Under the pieces are notes generated by a model that was not told the DNA's origin, did not search any database, and saw only the letters and a program-made list of their open reading frames with translations. Below, in pieces: positions 1 through 10,872 of a DNA stretch of 64,000 bases (position 1 is the first letter of the stretch; each line of letters starts with the position of its first letter). The DNA lies in the NCBI GenBank assembly GCA_964035545.1, contig OZ037772.1:9087150-9151149 (forward strand). Reading direction: 5' to 3'. The stretch comes from Bugula neritina (taxonomy: Eukaryota; Bryozoa; Gymnolaemata; Cheilostomatida; Bugulidae). The position numbers were made by a program, and so were the translations under genes.

Positions 1-2010
1 TCTACTGACTTTTGGAAGGAGAACTCTAGCCATCGAAGCTCCTCCAAAATTCGGTTTGTGTTTCCAACCATTCCAAGAGAATCTCCTGATTTTTAGGAAA
101 AATTCTCAGAATGCGGATCAGAGTAGTTACCCGTACTGGATGCACAACTCCTCCGTGGTGACATCTCCATGTGCCCCACGTGATAATTAGCCAGATATCT
201 AAGTGGTCTCCTATTTCTCTGGCTCTTCTTGAGTGTGTCAGGCAGAGGTGTACTGGGCCGCTATGCAGATTCAGCAGGTGGCGGTGGTCCCGCCCCCGCG
301 CACTCCAAAGGTGGAGACGTTCTCCACTCTCGGGGCCGCCGTGTCTGGTCTCGAAGCTAGTGGATCTGGAAGTGTAGGCTGAGGTGGCGGTTCCAGTGCG
401 TCGTCAAGCTCAGTTGATCTGGGGACAAAGATCTCCTACTTACTGAGCCGTGTCATTTTTTCTCAGGTGATGGGCTAACAATTTGGCTTCAGTAGTGGGG
501 GGGGACTTGTCCCACAAGATGCGGGCTAGCACAGTATCACTTCAGGCGCTGCTCGCTCTGAACCGAGATCTGTCCCGAGCGCTCCACACAATACGTGTGG
601 TTGGGCAGCACCTCCACCACACAGTAGGGTCCCATGAAGTTGGGCTGAAGCTTAGCCAACTGCCCGCGACGCCTACGGTGGCTGACCATCCATACCTAGT
701 CCCCTACTTGGTACAAAGGGAACTCCTCTGAGTCCTCCGCCCGCGCCTTTCACTGCTTTTTCCGTAGAGCATCATGAGTTTCTTCCATTCGCCTCATCAA
801 TCTTCGCACATACTAATGTACGGGGGACTTGGGCGCTGGAGCATGGTATGTTAGGTGTTCCGGAACCCGTGTCTCTCGGCCAAGCATCAAAAAGTTAGGG
901 GTCTCCTGTGTGCTGAAGTGTGGTGTGCTGTGGTAAGCCCGCATTATTTGAGGCAGCACCACGTCCCATTTCTCCTCGCTCCTGCTTAAAAGTGGGCTCC
1001 TGAGAGCGTCGCCCAACATCCGGTTGTTACTTTCTACAACTCTGTTCCCTTGCGGGTGATATGAAGTGGTCCAACTCTGATTCACCCTCATTATACAGCT
1101 GAGGTCTCCTGTTAGCTGGGATAGGAACTGGGCACCCTGGTTCGTATGTATCTGCTCCGGTAAACCAAAATAACAGAATACATAATGGTCCAGGGCCCGG
1201 GCTGCCATGAGGACCGATGCGTATGGAATTGCCAAAGCGTCTGCCCACCAAGTGAAGTGGTCCGTGAGCACCAGTATCCAGGTCTTTTTTTTGGTGAATA
1301 ACGGCATAGGCCCGACTAGGTCTACCACAACTACTTGCCATGGTCGACGAGCATACAGCAGGTGTTGCCCAGCGGTTTCTGCAGGGCGGCCATGCTTGCT
1401 AGCTAGCAGTTCTACATCTCGAGTCATTCTGCGAAATACCGCCGCAGCTGCAGACACCTGACGACACCTGACGTCTCGACTAGCTCCAGCATGAGCCTGC
1501 TTATGGGTGTCCCAGATCAGTTCCCATCGGAGAACGCGTGGACATATGGCGCAGTCCCTCTCCTGTTGACGGTTGTCTGCCACGAGTGATATGATTAGAA
1601 GGCCATCCTGGTTGACTTTGAAGAAATCCCAGCAATGACAGAGATGTTGGAACTCAACGTCTCCCTGCCGCTGTTGTTCCTTGATAGGTTGACTGCCTTC
1701 CTTCCTGGCCCGGAAGATGTTGGCTACCGCCCCTGGTAGTGTCTCCTGGAATCGGTACAGCTTTCTTATGTTCCAGTACAGAGTGGGGGTTAGCGCGGAG
1801 AGCGCTGAAAGTGTCTGAGTAGGTTTCGGACGTCATCTTTCCCCAACTGTTCCTCAACATCAAGGCGAGCGGGTCCCTCATCCCATCTCTCAATGTGCAG
1901 GCACTGCTTACAGTCCTCCTCTGGCCGGCAGCTCATGCTGTCGGCATTCCCATGCTTGTTCCCAGCACGGTGTTCTATCCGATAGAAAAACTTAGCAAAA
2001 TTTTGCTGGA
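1..2010 (-). pseudogene. Degenerate Ty3/gypsy element fragment (integrase region)
   Basis: Read on the minus strand, this stretch matches the gypsy element at 20376-28217 across its integrase part. About 1600-2010 corresponds to 24075-24500 (end of RNase H and the linker), 813-1583 to 23290-24060 (zinc-binding region and catalytic core), 440-731 to 22980-23200 (integrase C-terminus) and 1-440 to about 22440-22980. The core keeps LTDHFT, HTNQGAQF and YHPQGNRVVESNN, that is the D-D-E triad region. Reading frames are broken and many bases differ, so it is an old, inactive relative. It runs off the left edge and no LTR is present, so its full extent is unknown. Confidence 0.85.
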
Positions 2011-2480
2011 CTTTTTAGAGAGAAAATGTAGTTTATCTGTATTGAAGCTTGTTCAAAGTTTCTTTAAATTGGGCGCATGGAAATTGGGCAGACAAGTTCT
2101 CGCCAAACAGTACAACTATCTTTGCTATTCTATAGCAAAGGAGATCTTTGTTATCAAAGATGTACCTGCTACTATTGTAACAGATAACAGCTTACAGTTT
2201 TCTAGTTAGGAAAATTCCTGGCTGGAAAGCTAATTTCTGCAACAGTTTCTACATCAACCGTGTTACGTCACCTCCATACCTTCCAATGGTGAAGCTTAAC
2301 AATTTGTTAAAACTTTCAAGAACTCTGTGAACAAGAATTGTGAGGGAGGAGCATCTCTAGACGAGAGTATCAGACTCACATTAACGTCATACAGAACCAT
2401 TCCACATCCTGCTTTAGAGTGAAAAAACACCTGCAGAAATCCTGCATGGCCGCCTGCCCAGGGGTATGCTTTCTCATCTT
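2011..2480 (+). pseudogene. Second gypsy-type integrase fragment, opposite orientation
   Basis: On the plus strand I read, across frame breaks, ATIVTDNSLQFSS (2160-2205, the integrase D-N-G-x-Q-F block with Gly replaced), then SNGEA and VKTFKNS (about 2285-2325), LDESIRLTLTSYRT (about 2355-2400) and EKTPAEILHGRLPRG (about 2418-2465). This order is that of the integrase core and tail of K02A2.6-like gypsy elements in invertebrates. The family differs from the fragment to its left. The sharp change near 2010 suggests one element inserted into, or was joined to, the other. It is not functional. Confidence 0.7.
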
Positions 2481-3317
2481 TAACCTACCAATCACAAATA
2501 CACTAAACATGACAAGTCACACACAACACAGCTCACTATTGACTCACTTGTAACTACCGTGCTGATTCAATAGGTGGATTCCAGAAACTATTGCATAAAA
2601 AAAAGAAAATTTTATAGATCTACATAGTGCAGACAGTGGAAACTGGAAGAGGCATGCTAATCAACTTCAAATTTATCTGCAGTCTACAAATACGAACAAA
2701 ACAGTTGTACCCAACACACACCAAGCTGATAATAACATTATCTATCCTAAGTTGCGCTAAGTTGGTACAAAACATAACTCTCAAGTCTAAATTTGTGAGG
2801 AAAGAGTGCTATGTATTGAACTAGCCTTGTCAATACACTACATAGTATAACATACCACATTTTATGCACATAATCAGTAAATGTGATTACCTCTTATTCT
2901 AATGCTTATTTATTTAACCTCATTATATACAGTTTTGTCATACCAATATACATATGAGTTGCCATTCTGTCTCTTTTTATGTACATGTATTTTCAATGTC
3001 GGTTACTTGCTAGCTTCAATACAGTACAGTCATACATTCTACTCAACAGCCACTGTTGCTTATATGTGTGTAATCTTACTGTTTACTATCTTTTAACAAT
3101 ATTACAAGAAAGCAACATAAATTACGCTAATTGTATCAGCTCAGACTCAAACCAACTTTGTTTTATGCTCACGCACCAATCACACACAAGCATGTAACAG
3201 AGGTGCAAAAATTGGTAAAAATGAACATAATTGTCATGTAACTATTCACTGTATACATATTATAGTAATATGAGCCACGCCTCCTTCAATGTTATATGAA
3301 GGTAGTTACAGTAAAGC
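2481..3317. other. AT-rich spacer without recognised gene
   Basis: I see no coding exon here. I looked for the N-lobe exon of the first kinase domain of the gene that resumes at 10873 (glycine loop and VAxK lysine) and did not find it, so that exon lies left of the window or was lost. The short open frames have no recognisable motifs. Confidence 0.5.
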
Positions 3318-3321
3318 TTAA

Positions 3322-3500
3322 AGAATCCCTGACACACTTTACTTATATAGCATGAAAATATTCATCTATATCTTAGCTATCAATTGAGCATCCTTTTAAG
3401 GGTGGATGGCTATACTATTTCGTTTTATAACAAGATTAGTGCATGCATGTCCAGAAAACTTTCGGATTTCTAAGCTCTCAGTGCACACGTATTACGCCGG
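3322..3500 (+). repeat. Left terminal inverted repeat
   Basis: The first 60 bases match the reverse complement of 10680-10740 with two visible substitutions (tCC/cCC near the tip, and TATATC/TATGTC). The homology continues with indels through GTGCATGCATGTCC (3439-3452) to ACGTATTACrCCG (about 3488-3499). Outside it lies TTAA. Confidence 0.85.
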
Positions 3501-4057
3501 TTTCCGGTCTGCTTCGAGTCCTAGTTACTATATAACTAATAGTAATAATTGCATACTTTCACAGCGTTTTATTTTTAGCCACTGCAACACACAGATAAAT
3601 CACTAAACTGACATAAATTTTAAAACACAGAGTACAACTAAGGCTCAATGAAAAAAACAAATGATACCATTTTATTATTGATATTAAGAGCTAAAGTTAC
3701 TTCCGTTAGAAATTTTGAGCATCGGAAAAATGAAATAGCCTCACCCTCACGATGTAATTAGAACGGGTGGCTAAGTACGGCGATAACACGATATTGTTGA
3801 AAGAAATTAGCTAAATCCAACGAGTGGTAAACTTTTCTATAAAACATTACAAATAATTGCATATTCAATTATGTAACTTATTACGCTTCCAAATAGATTA
3901 TCATTACCGTAACCGGATATTACCAATATAACCTGTGCCTAGTAGTACTACTACTAGTAGTAGTCGCTCGCTATCTATATAAATTAGATTTCATATTGCC
4001 ATTGGACTCTAATGAACAAACTTATTACCTATATTACTAGTTACACTTACTGTCGAC

Positions 4058-7000
4058 ATGACTACACGAATGGCTTCAAGTTCTAAAGGCAAATGCAAAA
4101 GAAGAGTGTGTGAAGCTGCAATGTGTTCGTACAAGGAAAAACACATGTTTAAATGGCCTGCTGATACTGCGTGTGGTGAAAAATGGACCAAGTTTGTCAA
4201 TACGAAAAGAAAAAACTTTCTGCCTGATAACAACTCTCGTTTGTGTTTTCAGCATTTTGGTGATGAACAATTTACAAACATGGGCATGTATAAAGCAAAA
4301 CTCATTAACATGTAAGTGAATAACTCACTCAAACTCATAGTCATAGTGATACTGACTTAGTGATTGTGATATAATTAGACGATAGGCTAATGATAGTTTT
4401 TTTAATGTTGATTTTCAACAATAAGTATAACTATAACTATCAAGTATTACTACAAGTTGGTATAAGTCAATAGGATTGTCATGACCGTGTTGATTCAATT
4501 TCATGTGACTATGACATAAACTTGCAAGTACAAGTTTGCATTTATGATTTACACGATAACCATTATTGTAAGGAAATTCATTTATAATGGCGATAATATG
4601 AAAGACTTATGATTATCAGAATGAGAATGTGTCATAGTCACTTGGATACATACCATTAATATTATGATTTATACGCACTGATACTCATGCTATGAGTATG
4701 ATACTGGTAATGGTGCCCATCATCAATACCAGTAAAAATTAATGGTAAATATTGTTCACTTAGCTTATTGAAAAAATAAAAATTCATTGTCTTTGATTTA
4801 CTCTTTAGATTGCATTTAGAGAAAACAGCAGTCCCAACTATTCATTTAGTGGAAACTGAGGGTGCAACTGGATGCACTCCATTAACTCCTCGGAAACAAA
4901 GTCAGCAGGCGGCCACTATCACACCTAAAGAAGCTCGCTGGTTAAAAAGAACAGACCCTGGTTTTCTGTAAGGATTATAATATTGAAAATGCGATCTTGA
5001 GCAATAAAATTGAAATATGATATAGACAGCAATTGAGATTTTCTGCAGCTGTTTCAATAATACTTTTCCAGTTACCTTCATATATAATAATATTTTAGAG
5101 CTTTGCCAAGTCAAACAAAAAAACCAGCTCTCCATCGTAAGCCAGAAAAGAAGGGCCTACAGAAAGGAATAGGACACAACAAATATGTGCAAACACCTAA
5201 AAGGACGCAGAAAAAGATTAGAAGCAAAGCTGTTCAATGCTGGTATATAGAAATATGGCGAAATAGTATTGTTCACTTAGCTCAAAAACTGAATTCATAG
5301 CTTTTCTCCATATTTATTTTTATTTAAAATGCATGTTCTAATGCAACAAAAAACCAAATATTTTTGTGTAATGGAAATAATATTTTTAATTTTCCACCTC
5401 AAGGTGTGTCAAAAATAAATTTGGACAATATATCTACTTGTAGTCTCAGTTTCCATTGAAATGTAGATATTCGTTTTCACTGTAGAGCAGCTGTATGTTT
5501 GGTTTTGTTGGTACTTTATTAGAGCCATAAATAGCAATGTGAAAACAATAAATAGCAATAAATAAAACAATATATTGGTAAAAATATGTAAAAAGTTATA
5601 CTATGTCACAAAGTTTCATAAAAACAATATTGTTATATTATATTATATTACATTGCATAAGATATTCTAGTGTACTAGGAATATTGCAATACCTGATTGC
5701 TCTACATAGCTTCTACAAAGTGGCTGCAGCACCTGACCTACCATGGCTAGGTCAAGTCTAGAACAATCATGGTGTGCAGCTTCCAAGCATTGATACATGG
5801 CTAAATTAAATTGTTAGCAGGGTTTTTATTTACTAATACACATTCATAACAGTAACTTTAACAAAACAAATGTTAATGGTAATAAGGTTAAAAAGATATT
5901 TTCTGGGCCGTTAATTAAATACATTTCATTACTAAATTACTGATTATGTGCACAAACAGGATGTATTACAAAAGGGACATTCTGACTGTTACATGAATGA
6001 ATATGAAATCTTGATAAGGTTTATAAAGTGTTACTAGTACGACTTTGTAAGGACTATAAGAAGATATGTAGTAGCAAATGTTCTGCTGCATGCATATATT
6101 TTATTAGCTTGGCCCCCATTAATGTACTAGAGGAATCTACAACTCCACCAGAAAGATGCGTTACAGATTATGAAAGCTCAGATACCGAATATGCTGCAGA
6201 AAGTGATTTTGAATGGGCACCGGAGGAAGAAGATGAGATAGAGTATTTAAATTCAGCAGCTTCCAATGTAGATGAAGAGCAGAGGTTTGAAAAGAATGCA
6301 CAATTTTGCAATAAGGCAATATCTTGAAAACTTGCAATGCTTAGTTTTTGTCTATCTAATTAAGGATATACTTTATGATTTTATGTAGGTTGGACGTAAT
6401 GTCTCCTGTAAGTATTAGTGATAAACTTTATGTGGTTTGTGTGCTCATCTTACAGCTTTGTACCAACAGCTTTGAAAATTAATTGGTTTTATGTACCTGT
6501 ACCTTACTTCTCATTTCCCCACATTTCTTTTATTTGCACTCTAACCAACTGCTTCCCTGTCTACTTAGGCTAGTATGGTTTATTTCCACCTATTAATTGC
6601 ATTTTGAAATTATTGTTAAATTTGCTGCTTTTGCAGGAAAGGTCAGTTTCATGAGCCAAAATATATTGTGAGTCACAGCAACCTCGTGAAACTCATGCGA
6701 AGATGTAATGTATGTGGCGGTGAGGCTACTGGTCGTAAATCTGCAGTACATGGTGCACATGCACAATTATAAATATTTCTCAACTTGAAAATCTGGTATA
6801 TTGCATAATATTGCAAATATCATTTGAATTTATCTACAATTTGGCATTTTGTTCCGTTACTAGAACATAACATCTTCTAATGCAATGGAGCTTGAGGGCT
6901 TAATACGATGCAGAAATCAGCTAGAGAAATTAGGGATACCAGTGATAAGTCTAACTACAGATAGACATGTACAAATCCAAGCCTACATGAGAACCAAATG

Positions 7001-8221
7001 GCCAAATGTTCAACATTTTTTCGATACTTGGCACATTTGTAAAGGCAAGTTGTTTGTTACCCATGTTGTTAGTCAATTTTCTTTACTGTATCTTGCAATA
7101 TTTTGTGACATAACATTTAAGTGGTGATATTTACTATTTCATGTACCATGTTTCAGGATTAAAGAAAAAACTTGCTGCTTTGTCATTGAAAAATAAGCAC
7201 AGAGTATTGGCAAAATGGATTAGGAGCATATGCAACCATATGTATTGGGTTGTTGACACAACTGAGCACCAGACTAAACTCAGGGAAAGTAAATGGTTAT
7301 CTATTATCGACCATATTGCTAATGAGCACACATTTGACTACCCAGAATTTTCAAGCTGTGAGCATGGCCTGCTTGACAACTTGGTTGACGATGATGGGAG
7401 ACAAATTCAACGAATTTGGATCAATAAAGGTTGTAAAATATTACCTTTCTTATTCTGAAATTAGCCACTTTGAAAATTGTAGTGCAACAATAGAAATATT
7501 TTAGATACGGAAACACACCGAGAATTGAAGCCACTTCTCAGCAATAAAATCTTGCTGAAAGCTATCGAGCGAGCTGGCAAAGAAAACACTTCTGAACTGG
7601 AGTCCTTTCATGCTTTGTTAAACAGCAACGCACCAAAGATGTTGTCTTTCAGTTACAGTGGAATGCTCACCAGGTTAGTGGGTTGCCTTAATTAGTCGAG
7701 AAACTATTATATATGTTGGGGTTTAAGATTTTGAAGGTTTCGAGATAGAATAATTGGTATAACATTTATTTGTATTTGCAGAACACAAATATCTATCTTA
7801 CATCAAAATGAAAACTGCATGCGGCCAATTCATTGCAACAAAGATGGAACAATTCAATACAAAATCATCAGAAAAAAAGCTAACAACTTGAGAGCTACTG
7901 TATCTAATTTAAGAGTTGCACCTACATTTCGTAAGTATCATGCAATACCGTTCACACTGGTTACCATAAACTGACTTGAAATTGGCTCTTGGCCACCCAA
8001 ACCTTTAATAGAAATTTACTTCATGTGTAGTATACATACTTTTAGAGTACACTGAAGATTTATTGAGATGTCTTGAGAAGCACATAATTGATAGAACTAG
8101 ACCATCAAGTGGCGATGCTGAACTGCCAACGTTGGGCAGTAAGGTAGAAGAAGTCAGTAAAAGTGACTTGATTGCTGGGATCAGCAGAAGAGGGCTGAAA
8201 ACTAAACCACACTATCTGTAG
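4058..8221 (+). CDS. THAP-domain transposase of the Kolobok-like element (internally deleted)
   Basis: Exons read as 4058-4311, 4809-4967, 5099-5242, about 6132-6300, about 6637-6764, 6866-7033, 7157-7429, 7505-7673, 7782-7930 and 8046-8221. The N-terminus is a THAP zinc finger: CEAAMC, a conserved Trp (EKWTKF), CFQHF, and the closing AVPTI motif at the start of exon 2. A basic region and an acidic region follow. Exon 5 ends with a Cys pair (CNVCGG). Later exons carry SNAMELEG, TTDRHVQI, FDTWHICKGLKKKL and NHMYWVVD, which look like the second half of a Kolobok-type DDE transposase. The segment expected between CNVCGG and SNAMELEG, which should hold the first catalytic Asp, is absent and replaced by 101 bp of filler. 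The intron at 7034 uses GC-AG. The junction between exons 3 and 4 does not keep phase in my reading, so an exon may be missing or wrong there. Confidence 0.75.
6765..6865 (+). repeat. 101-bp filler, inverted copy of DNA flanking the transposon
   Basis: This segment is, base for base as I read it, the reverse complement of 10748-10848, which starts four bases outside the right TTAA. It sits inside the transposase gene exactly where a large coding segment is missing. It ends in TTACTAG and could act as a splice acceptor for the exon starting AACATAAC. Confidence 0.85.
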
Positions 8222-8572
8222 TTTGAAACATCATGAATACTAATTATCATAGTTTTCTGCTTACATCAAAACTAAGTAGAGTGAAGTAAATTCTATTTGT
8301 TGAATCAAAATTCAAGCATTGTAGAATATGATCTTAGAGTCACTTGAAAAGTTCAGCGCAAAAATAGTCACCATATTGAAGTATATTCACCATTATTGCA
8401 ACTCAAACTCAACGGTAAATTAATTTCAAAGGTCAGGGAGATTGCAAATAATGAGGTTTATTCTCATAGTAAGCTGTACACACTACAAGAGGCAGTAGCA
8501 ACTGACTGCTACTAAAAATCACCAGAGTGTTAATGTTCATAAATCTTCATTGTACACGAATTTGCTGAACAT
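8222..8572. other. Spacer between the two convergent transposon genes
   Basis: AT-rich sequence between the stop of the transposase gene and the stop of the minus-strand gene. I see no further coding exon. Confidence 0.5.
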
Positions 8573-10282
8573 TCATTCAGCAAATTCTTCCTCATCACCA
8601 GTTGGGGGGAATGTAGCTTGCACCCAATCATATAAGCAAGCTGGCAAAGGGCGTCTCTCACCTTTTTAATATCTGGAAACAGCCAGAACACCAAAAACCG
8701 GTAGCTGCAGAATCTTTTTTTAGTGTTGAGAGAATGGGCCTTCTCATCAAACAAATCATCTACCAAAATAAATGATTGGCTAAATAATCAAGTAAGACTA
8801 TCTAGAAAAGCTAACAATGACAGTTACTGATATACAGTAGCAATTGACTAACCATGATATCTCAGGTAGCTGCTGTATGCAACTTCTAATACAGCTGGTT
8901 GCGTCAATTGCTGTACTCCCGGGTGCTGTGTTATACATTCCATGCTGCTATCTAATCGAAGGTTTGCAGCATGATCACGGCAACAAACAGACTGTTCCAC
9001 TGTAGGCTGATTTTGGCAGCGGTGGCAAGTGCACCACTCCGTGGCTGGCCTTATATTTTTCTACAAAACAAACAAGCTTTTCTAAAAACGTTATTACCAG
9101 TATCATCCACATTAAGTCCATTAATTACTGTGTCTAAATTTGTTTCCTGTATTTTTCTTTGTATTGAAAATTGAGTCCAATGAGGCTGAAGTTTGAAAAT
9201 ACTTTAAAATCATGGGTTTTAAAATATTCCAAGTTTGCATTACTGTTCAAACTATTTTTATATTTATAGTTGAAAATTAATTAGATTTTTTATATTAAAA
9301 CAAACTCATAATTTTTGCTATGAAATAAACTAATTTTCAGAAATTTTAAATATTTTATTGTTGTTAGTACTATATGTTATACTATAAAAGCAGAAATTCA
9401 GAGAAATAGGGGGCTTAGAAATAAAATACTAAATGCTATCATCGTGAATGCAAGTTTGACATGATTATGCATGTGATTAACTTATTTTGTTAAGGATCGG
9501 TATAACCACAATTACAATAAAAGTGAATAATAATTATCATTATTATGCATTTATAAAAATACAGTCTTTCCCTTGACTTAAACTATCAGGTAAATCTAAC
9601 TACAAATAATTAATACTAATACCTGTATTGGTAGTAGTAATAACAAAATTAGTATTGATCAAATATTTAATTACTTGACTGGAATTTGTAATCATTAAAT
9701 TTAATGATTATCACTTTATTATTAATAATATTATATAAACCGATAGCAATCATCAAATATTTAGCTTGTAATTTGATATCATGCTTGCTAGTGAGTGAGT
9801 GATGCTTGCTCTAAAGCTTTAGTAGCACAAAACTCAGCTATATTAACTAATTAAGCCAGGATCAATACGAGCATTGGCATTGAGCATTGGAATTACGATT
9901 ACAAAATGAAAATGAAATATTATAATTATAATAATTTATAACTTATAGTTATACTAGCTTATACTTATAACTTAAAGTTAAAGTATTACTATTAGTATTA
10001 GTATTAGTATTACGGTATTAGTAACACTATAGTTTATAAAATTAAATCGTACTGATACTGTAAAATTATAAATATTATCACCTGTTGCTCATCAGTAACA
10101 GTAAAATCCTTGTCATGACTATCAGTATCATCTCCATTTTCATCTTGATACGTAAACGGCTCAAACTGATAGCCCATTACTTCAGAAATCTCAGTGACAG
10201 CGTGAGTGTGATTGTCATAGTCATACTCATTGCGATTCTCACTGTGCTCTAAGTATTCTTCGTCAGAGCCAGATATGTTCAT
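8573..10282 (-). CDS. P2X7 ballast-like zinc-binding domain protein carried by the transposon
   Basis: Three exons in phase: 10082-10282 (ATG at 10282), 8853-9060 and 8573-8759. Exon 1 is acidic and low-complexity. Exon 2 has the Cys/His pattern WCTCHRC, VCCRDH and MECITQHPGV, followed by AVLEVAYSSYLRYH. Exon 3 has RFCSYRFLVFWLFPDI; then, after a one-base deletion in an A/G run near 8663, a second frame reads RRPLPACLYDWVQATFP and stops at 8573. This order matches the C-terminal cytoplasmic ballast domain of vertebrate P2X7 (a zinc cluster fold) and the many stand-alone invertebrate proteins related to it. No channel segment is present. The gene is convergent with the transposase gene and lies wholly inside the TIRs. 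As it stands the frameshift changes the last ~30 residues, so it is damaged or contains a sequence error. Its function is unknown; the domain may bind nucleic acid or nucleotide. Confidence 0.8.
9061..10081 (-). other. Intron of the ballast-like gene
   Basis: A GT-AG intron on the minus strand, strongly AT-rich, with short repeats of AGTATT-type units near 9985-10025. I see nothing coding in it. Confidence 0.55.
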
Positions 10283-10561
10283 ATTGATATCGTATTTATG
10301 TTATTTCTGTATTAGGTTTATCTTTATCACAATTACACTGCACAGACTCGGACACGGTAAGTTGGTAGCTATGTATTTATTGCCGCGAAATTTGTTCATG
10401 AAATAAAACCTAAATTCCACAAAAAAACACTAATTGGGGGGCTAGACAGACATCCGATAAATTAAAAATGCTAAAACTAAGGTTACATGCAACGGAAAAT
10501 ATAGCCTATACTTATTTTCCGAATGTCTTACAGGCGGCGTTTCCATCTATTTCTTGCAACT
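10283..10561. other. Upstream region of the ballast-like gene
   Basis: Sequence between the ATG at 10282 and the right TIR. It would contain the promoter of the minus-strand gene; I see no clear TATA motif that I would defend. Confidence 0.35.
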
Positions 10562-10740
10562 GCGGTGTAATACGTCACAGAAGGGCGAAAAAAATTCTCG
10601 AAGTTTTTTGGACATGCATGCACTAAAATTGTTATAAAACAAAATTGTTTAGACCTGAAACCCTAAAAGAGTGTTAAAATGATAGCTAAGACATAGATGA
10701 ATATTTTCATGCTATATAAGTAAAGTGTGTCAGGAATTCT
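10562..10740 (-). repeat. Right terminal inverted repeat
   Basis: This is the reverse complement of the left TIR, most conserved in the outer 60 bp and followed by TTAA at 10741. Both arms share the palindromic GCATGCATGC-type motif near their inner part. Confidence 0.85.
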
Positions 10741-10747
10741 TTAAGCC

Positions 10748-10848
10748 TTCTAGTAACGGAACAAAATGCCAAATTGTAGATAAATTCAAATGATATTTGC
10801 AATATTATGCAATATACCAGATTTTCAAGTTGAGAAATATTTATAATT
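10748..10848 (+). repeat. Flanking source of the filler DNA
   Basis: Host DNA immediately right of the Kolobok-like element and just upstream of the kinase exon at 10873. An inverted, apparently identical copy lies at 6765-6865 within the element. Confidence 0.8.
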
Positions 10849-10872
10849 ATAATAATTATGCTCTTTTTACAG

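Larger units (their letters stand above)
3322..10740 (+). mobile_element. Kolobok-like THAP DNA transposon, 7.4 kb, two genes
   Basis: The element is bounded by TTAA on both sides (3318-3321 and 10741-10744). Its inverted ends begin AGAATyCCTGACACACTTT and stay alignable for about 180 bp. Between the TIRs lie a plus-strand gene with an N-terminal THAP domain and transposase-like C-terminal exons (4058-8221), and a minus-strand P2X7-ballast-like gene (8573-10282). A TTAA target with a THAP transposase is the known pattern of the Kolobok superfamily; piggyBac also uses TTAA but lacks THAP. The insertion lies just upstream of a kinase exon at 10873, apparently inside an intron. It is probably inactive because of an internal deletion in the transposase gene and a frameshift in the second gene. 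Confidence 0.82.

Noticed and set aside
3322-10740. piggyBac assignment of the TTAA element
   Set aside because: The transposase starts with a THAP finger and has the TDRH / DTWHxxK motifs. No piggyBac-type catalytic block or C-terminal Cys finger was seen.
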